Position numbers and translations under genes: made by a program. This document shows positions 59,796-64,000 of a stretch of DNA of 64,000 nt, in pieces (the stretch's first letter is position 1; each line of letters starts with the position of its first letter). The stretch spans positions 1-64,000 of the forward strand of contig QOUO01000008.1 of the NCBI GenBank assembly GCA_003862195.1, read 5' to 3'. The notes under the pieces are model-generated. The model was not told the DNA's origin and ran no database searches. It was given only the letters and a program-made list of their open reading frames with translations. This DNA comes from Coriobacteriaceae bacterium (GTDB lineage: Bacteria > Actinomycetota > Coriobacteriia > Coriobacteriales > Atopobiaceae).

Positions 59796-61409
59796 CTAGG
59801 CCGACTTGGTGCAGTTCTTGAGGAAGGTGACCGCCGTCGGGTGGAAGACGTAGCCCTTGACGCCCTTCTTGTGGCACAGGATGTTGATGGAGTGGGAGAC
59901 GGGGATCCAGACCTGCTGGTCCGCGACCATCTTCTCGCACTCGTGGTAGACGTCGTCACGGGCGGAGCCGTTGGGGGTCTTCAGGCCCTTGGCGATGAGC
60001 TTCTTGTAGTCGGCGTTGTCCCAGCGCGCGACGTTCATGCTGTAGTCGTCGGCGGCGAGCAGGTTCATGAAGTTGTCCGGGTCGCCGTTGTCGCCGTTCC
60101 AGCCGTAGAAGCAGACGTCGTAGTTGCCCGCCTGGACCGTGGTCTTGTAGGAGGTCCAGTCGTACTGGTCGATGGTCATCTCGACGCCGACCTTCCTGAG
60201 GTAGCCCTGGAAGGCCTCGGCCAGCGCGGTGCCGCCCTTGCCGTTGTACGGACGCGGGTTGGAGTAGGTGATGCACTTGACCTTGGTGATGCCCAGGGAC
60301 GCAAGCTCCTTCTTGGCGGCGTCGGCGTCGTAGGCGGTCTGCTTGATGTCCTTGTCGTACGGGGCCATCCACAGCGGCATGACGGAGTTGGCGTAGGTGG
60401 CGTACTTCTTGTACAGGCTCTTGACGACCTCCTCCACGTCGATGGCCTTGGCGAAGGCCTTGCGGGCCTCGGCGGTCTTGAAGGTGTCGGACTGGGTGTT
60501 GAACGCCATGTAGTTGATGTTCATGCCGTCGAACTTGTCCACCACGTCGCCGTTCTTGGTGACCTGGTCAACGTCGGCCTCGTCCACGCCGTCGATGATG
60601 TCGGCCTCGCCGTTGGCAAGCGCGGTGACGCGGGTCGAGGACTCCGCGATGAAGCGGAAGACGATGTTCTTGGCCTTGCCAGCGTGCTCCTTGTCCCAGT
60701 AGCCGTCAAAGCGCTTGAGCTTGATGTCGGAGTTCTTGGTCCAGCTCACAAAGCTGTAGGGGCCGGTGCCGACGGGATGCTCGTTGGTGTTGCCCTTCTC
60801 GATTGCCTTGGGGGAGACGATGGGCGACGCCATGCACATGGCCAGGTTGGCCAGGAACGCGGAGCTCACGGCGCGGAGCTTCATGACCACGGTGTAGTCG
60901 TCCGGGGTCTCGATGCTCTCGATGCCGGTGCCGTCGGCCTTGGAGCCAAAGGTGAACGCGGCGTACGGCATGTCGTCCGTGCGGTCGGGCTCGAGCTGGC
61001 GGCCGATGGACTTCTTGACGGCGGCGGCGTTGAAGTCCGCGCCGTCCTGGAACTTGATGCCCTTACGCAGCTTGAACGTGTAGGTCAGGCCGTCGTCGGA
61101 CACGTCGTAGGACTTGGCCAGGCCGGGCTCGACCTCGCAGTTCTTGGCCTTGTACTTGAGCAGGTTCTCGTAGATCTGCACCATGACCTTCGCGGACTCG
61201 CCGTCGTCGATGTAGGCGGGGTCGAGGCCACGGGGATCCGCGCCCTGCGCGAAGGTGATGGTGAAGTCACCGGAGCCGGAGCCGGAGCCGCTCGCGTCGC
61301 TCGCGCGCTTGGAGCCGCAGCCGACCATGGATGCAAAGGCGCTCGAAGCCGTGACGGTGGCCATGGCCTTCACGAACATCCTTCGTGACATTTCCGCTTT
61401 GCTTGACAT
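59796..61409 (-). CDS. oppA: Peptide-binding lipoprotein OppA with Tat-type signal
   Basis: Substrate-binding protein of 537 residues (SBP_bac_5 family). The signal reads MSRRMFVKAMATVTASSAFASMVGCGS: a twin-arginine SRRxFxK pattern, a moderate hydrophobic core and a Cys lipobox. A Gly/Ser linker follows, then ITFAQGADPRGLDPAYIDDGESAKVMVQIYENLLKY, YTFKLRKGIKFQDGADFNAAAVKKSI and GTGPYSFVSW, all family landmarks. The start is ATG 61409 after GGAAGGGG; an internal ATG at 61391 would start exactly at the Tat motif. First gene of the opp operon, 105 bp before oppB. Confidence 0.93.
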   Translation of the reverse strand: MSSKAEMSRRMFVKAMATVTASSAFASMVGCGSKRASDASGSGSGSGDFTITFAQGADPRGLDPAYIDDGESAKVMVQIYENLLKYKAKNCEVEPGLAKSYDVSDDGLTYTFKLRKGIKFQDGADFNAAAVKKSIGRQLEPDRTDDMPYAAFTFGSKADGTGIESIETPDDYTVVMKLRAVSSAFLANLAMCMASPIVSPKAIEKGNTNEHPVGTGPYSFVSWTKNSDIKLKRFDGYWDKEHAGKAKNIVFRFIAESSTRVTALANGEADIIDGVDEADVDQVTKNGDVVDKFDGMNINYMAFNTQSDTFKTAEARKAFAKAIDVEEVVKSLYKKYATYANSVMPLWMAPYDKDIKQTAYDADAAKKELASLGITKVKCITYSNPRPYNGKGGTALAEAFQGYLRKVGVEMTIDQYDWTSYKTTVQAGNYDVCFYGWNGDNGDPDNFMNLLAADDYSMNVARWDNADYKKLIAKGLKTPNGSARDDVYHECEKMVADQQVWIPVSHSINILCHKKGVKGYVFHPTAVTFLKNCTKSA

Positions 61410-61469
61410 GGGCAATCCCCTTCCGGTAAGCGGTCGGGCGGTGCCAACGCCGCCCCTCCCGCAGGGCGA

Positions 61470-61483
61470 GTCCTTCTCGCCGC
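61470..61483 (-). repeat. Dispersed motif copy GCGGCGAGAAGGAC
   Basis: Reverse orientation, 61 bp upstream of the oppA start, preceded by an AGGGCGAG half-copy. Confidence 0.65.
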
Positions 61484-61642
61484 AATCAGTACGGTTACAC
61501 ATGTCTGTGACATACCTGTTTCATGCCTTAAAATTGGTTATCAAATTGGCGATAAGTTTTCTTGTACGAAACATTTGGAATGTTTCCGCGGTGAAACGAC
61601 TATTGATGCCCACCGTTGCAAGTTTTCAGCATCCTATGCCAT

Positions 61643-61658
61643 GCGGACGAGAAGAACG
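61643..61658 (+). repeat. Dispersed motif copy GCGGACGAGAAGAACG
   Basis: In the oppA-FHA divergent gap; identical to the copy that forms the first codons of the kinase gene at 62836. Confidence 0.8.
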
Positions 61659-61838
61659 ACCACGTCCGGGCCGCATCCCCACCAAGGCGTCGAGTGTTAT
61701 CGAATACTCCGCTCGCCCATACACGTGCCGCCCGCGCCATGGAGCGCCGCAGTGCCGTAAAATGGTGGTTGCTTACGTACGGCTTAAGGGAGGGACGTTG
61801 CCCCTCCTTACAGGACGATAAAGGGGGCGAACCGCGCC

Positions 61839-62831
61839 ATGGAGCTGCCAAGCCACACGCTGTATGCCGACCTCAAGAACTTCGGCCGCATCTCCAACCG
61901 CGACGCGGCGCTCGCGCTCTTCGACCCCGAGGCCCGCTACGGCGAGCTCACCATCCGCAGCCGCGCCCTGAACGACCGCTCGTTCATCTCGCGCGAGATC
62001 GTGCACGCGCGCCCCGGCCAGTACGGCGTCGAGTGCTTCCAGGACTTCCCCACCTCGGTGCGGGCACTCTGGTCCGTGCTCCTTGCGCGCCACGGCGGTG
62101 GTGACGCCGGATGCCACGCGCTTCTCGCCCACTACACGGGCTCCGCGGCAGAAAAGATGCGCCGCGCCGTGGCCGATACCGGCGGCGACGCCAACCTGTA
62201 CGCCAACACGATCCAGAAGCTGTCGGTCGAGCCCGGCCTCACGGACGAGCGGCGCGGCCAGCTCTGCCTCATGCTCTTTGTGGTGACGGGCTGCCTGGGC
62301 AGCCCCGGCCCCGCCATCGGCATCGTGGACGACTTCGCGACGGAGGCGTTCTCGCTGGGGCTCGGCACCATAGAGACGAGCGTGGGCCCGGGCTTCGCGC
62401 GCGCGGTCAGGCCTTCGGAGCGCGGCGTTCAGCTGGGGCTCCTGCGCATCCTGGACGGCGTGGCGCAGCCGCCGCTACTGGCGCTCTCGCTCGCGCCGGA
62501 GGGCACCGTCATAGGCGCGCTGGCCACCACCCCCAACGCCATCACCAACGTGGACGTCGACGTGTCCCGCGAGCACCTGCGCATCTATCGCAGGGGCGGC
62601 ACCTGGTGGGCGCAGGGCCTGGGCTCCACCAACGGCACAACGCTCATATCCGGCGACACGCGCAAGACGAGCGTGATAGAGCCGCCGCGCGCGGAACGAA
62701 AGCCCGGCGTCACGTACGGCCCGGTAAAGATAACCAACAGTGACACGCTCTGCCTTGGCGCCACGACCAGGTTCCTGGTCCTGCGCATCGCGGGGCCGCA
62801 CGCGCAGCACGACGCGAAAGGGAACGAATAG
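61839..62831 (+). CDS. FHA-domain protein
   Basis: 330 residues. Residues 1-215 are a helical region I do not recognise (YADLKNFGRISNRDAALALFDPEARYGELTIRS, RALWSVLLARHGGGDAGCHALLAHYTGSAAEKMRRAV). Residues about 228-310 are an FHA domain, with SREHLRIYRRGGTWWAQGLGSTNGTTL giving the phosphothreonine-binding Ser-x-x-His and the Asn of GSTNGT. FHA domains bind phosphothreonine peptides, and the next gene, one base downstream, is a Ser/Thr kinase, so the protein is probably its substrate or scaffold. Confidence 0.85.
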   Translation: MELPSHTLYADLKNFGRISNRDAALALFDPEARYGELTIRSRALNDRSFISREIVHARPGQYGVECFQDFPTSVRALWSVLLARHGGGDAGCHALLAHYTGSAAEKMRRAVADTGGDANLYANTIQKLSVEPGLTDERRGQLCLMLFVVTGCLGSPGPAIGIVDDFATEAFSLGLGTIETSVGPGFARAVRPSERGVQLGLLRILDGVAQPPLLALSLAPEGTVIGALATTPNAITNVDVDVSREHLRIYRRGGTWWAQGLGSTNGTTLISGDTRKTSVIEPPRAERKPGVTYGPVKITNSDTLCLGATTRFLVLRIAGPHAQHDAKGNE

Positions 62832-62832
62832 C

Positions 62833-64000
62833 ATGGCGGACGAGAAGAACGGCCCCCTCGGTCGGCTCGAGGTAATCGAGTTCGACCAGTTTGACACGTC
62901 GTTTGCCGTGGACCCCGCGGACGAGGGCAACGCCCGCCGCCGCTACATGACGCTCCTGGCGGAACCCGCCTCCCCCGGCGGGACCAGCCGCCACACCTCC
63001 TACGCGGAGGTCCTGCACGTGCGCAACACGGAGGACGAGTACTTTGCCCTCAAGCGGCTGCGCCCCGTGCCGGCCGACCAGGACGCGCTCAACCGCCGCG
63101 GGCGCGAGGCGGCGCTGTTCGAGGAGTACCGCAACATGCTCGCGGTGTCGCAGCTGCAGGGCTTCCCGCGCGTGTACGGCTACGGCGTCACGCACGAGGG
63201 CGACCCGGGCATCCTCATGGAGTGGGTGCAGGGCAGGAACCTGCTCGAGGCACGGCGGGAGGGCCTCCTGGCCCAGCGCGAGGACGGCGGCGTCGAGGCC
63301 ACCACGGTCGCGGCGGTGGGGCTCTCCGTGCTGCAGGCGCTCGCCTCCACCACGTGCCTTGAGGGTACTTTTGTGCACCGCGACCTCTCGCCGCGCAACC
63401 TCATGGTGCGCGTGCCCGAGGGCCACCACGGCACCCTGGACCCCAGCGCGCTGGAGTGCTGCGTGATCGACCTGGGCAGCGCCCTGTACATGCGCCCGGA
63501 CGAGGCCACGTTCACCGCGACCATGGACGTGTGGAGAAGCGCGACCCCCGAGTACGCCCCGCCCGAGATGCTGGCCATTAGCGACCGCAGCTACATGCGA
63601 GCGAGGCGCTCCCCCAAGATCGACGTGTACGCGCTCTGCAGCGTGCTGTACGAGCTGTACTGCGGGCACACCCCCTACCGCCTGTGCGACCGCCCGACGG
63701 AGGACCCCCTCAAGATCAAGACGGCCGAAAGCCCCGAGCCGCTCTCCGCGCGCCAGCCGGAAGAGCAGCCGCTGGTGGACGCCATCATGTCCGGCATCGC
63801 CGCGGACCAGGACGCCCGCCCGGACGCGCTCGCGCTCTTTGGGCAGCTGGCGCGCTGGCAGCGCCAGGCGACGGGCCGCTCCGTCGAGCTGCGCGACGGC
63901 CTGACCCCCGCGCACGTGGTGGGCACGCGCCTGTGGACCGAGCGCCCCACGCCCACGCCCGCCGCGCCCGCCAGCCAGGCGCCCGACTCCGCCACCGGCA
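62833..64000 (+). CDS. Ser/Thr protein kinase, 5' part (runs off right edge)
   Basis: At least 389 codons from ATG 62833 (MADEKNGPLGRLEVIEF). The kinase lobe shows YFALKRLRP (ATP-binding Lys), the catalytic loop FVHRDLSPRNLMV (HRD with Asn), CVIDLGSAL in place of DFG, the activation-segment end ATPEYAPPEM, and KIDVYALCSVLYELYCGHTPY. A Pro/Ala/Thr-rich linker begins at about 375, suggesting further domains beyond the edge. It follows the FHA gene by one base. The first codons are a perfect copy of the motif variant GCGGACGAGAAGAACG. Confidence 0.9.
   Translation, partial: MADEKNGPLGRLEVIEFDQFDTSFAVDPADEGNARRRYMTLLAEPASPGGTSRHTSYAEVLHVRNTEDEYFALKRLRPVPADQDALNRRGREAALFEEYRNMLAVSQLQGFPRVYGYGVTHEGDPGILMEWVQGRNLLEARREGLLAQREDGGVEATTVAAVGLSVLQALASTTCLEGTFVHRDLSPRNLMVRVPEGHHGTLDPSALECCVIDLGSALYMRPDEATFTATMDVWRSATPEYAPPEMLAISDRSYMRARRSPKIDVYALCSVLYELYCGHTPYRLCDRPTEDPLKIKTAESPEPLSARQPEEQPLVDAIMSGIAADQDARPDALALFGQLARWQRQATGRSVELRDGLTPAHVVGTRLWTERPTPTPAAPASQAPDSATG
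62836..62851 (+). repeat. Dispersed motif copy GCGGACGAGAAGAACG forming first kinase codons
   Basis: Encodes ADEKN directly after the initiator Met. The upstream gap is a single base, so the motif could only be accommodated inside the coding sequence. Confidence 0.7.

Larger units (their letters stand above)
61410..61838. other. Divergent gap between oppA and the FHA gene
   Basis: 429 bp without a supportable gene. It is A/T-rich around 61500-61630 and includes probable opp promoter elements. It holds one reverse motif copy (61470) and one forward (61643). Confidence 0.5.

Overview
The window is high-GC and almost fully coding, and it most resembles a member of the Coriobacteriia (Actinomycetota), probably the Olsenella/Atopobiaceae side. 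The grounds are the codon bias, a membrane-embedded LuxR-type regulator of the kind that is abundant in this class, the BceRS-AB module, a YfcC-type carrier, a compact type II-C Cas9, and FHA plus Ser/Thr-kinase signalling. The taxon is an inference from gene content; no rRNA gene is present.

Layout. 0-4.6 kb: a leftward pst phosphate operon (pstS, a fused pstC-pstA permease, pstB, phoU), cut by the left edge. 4.8-12.8 kb: MalY-type PLP enzyme plus nucleoside hydrolase, a small metallophosphoesterase, a YfcC carrier divergent from a LuxR-type membrane regulator, a zinc-ribbon protein and a ThrE-type exporter. 12.9-13.2 kb: an unusual array of phased 19-bp repeats. 13.3-18.1 kb: a BceRS-BceAB peptide-antibiotic sensing and resistance module with a matching operator. 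18.2-22.7 kb: a PLP enzyme pair for sulfur amino acids, an HTH membrane regulator and threonine aldolase. 22.8-28.1 kb: a LysR regulator with a three-site operator, a heterodimeric ABC exporter and an HD hydrolase.

28.1-42.1 kb is mosaic. Intact genes (CapA-like, MgtA, aldo/keto reductase, HAD hydrolase, pRiA4b ORF-3-like, DUF4143 ATPase) alternate with truncated relics (old-yellow-enzyme C-terminus, Rpn nuclease, glycosyltransferase junction, MFS carrier) and with three long perfect hairpins. 42.2-49.2 kb: tRNA-Val, DegV, MarR, TatA-like, DUF1275, iron alcohol dehydrogenase, a possible type I toxin unit at 47.2-47.5 kb, LUD protein, and a DUF2975-HTH pair.

49.2-55.4 kb is an A/T-richer island with a complete type II-C CRISPR-Cas system: cas9 converging on cas1-cas2, a tracrRNA with terminator, and 19 repeats. 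55.4-61.4 kb: a leftward oppABCDF operon with a Tat-type lipoprotein. 61.8-64 kb: an FHA protein and a Ser/Thr kinase that runs off the right edge.

The most unusual feature is genome architecture rather than a gene. A short motif, consensus GCGGGCGAGAAGAACG, recurs in both orientations, at roughly twenty places outside genes or at gene ends. It sits repeatedly in convergent and divergent gaps, just after stop codons, and inside the first or last codons of proteins (giving EKN/EKD peptides). Its role is unknown.
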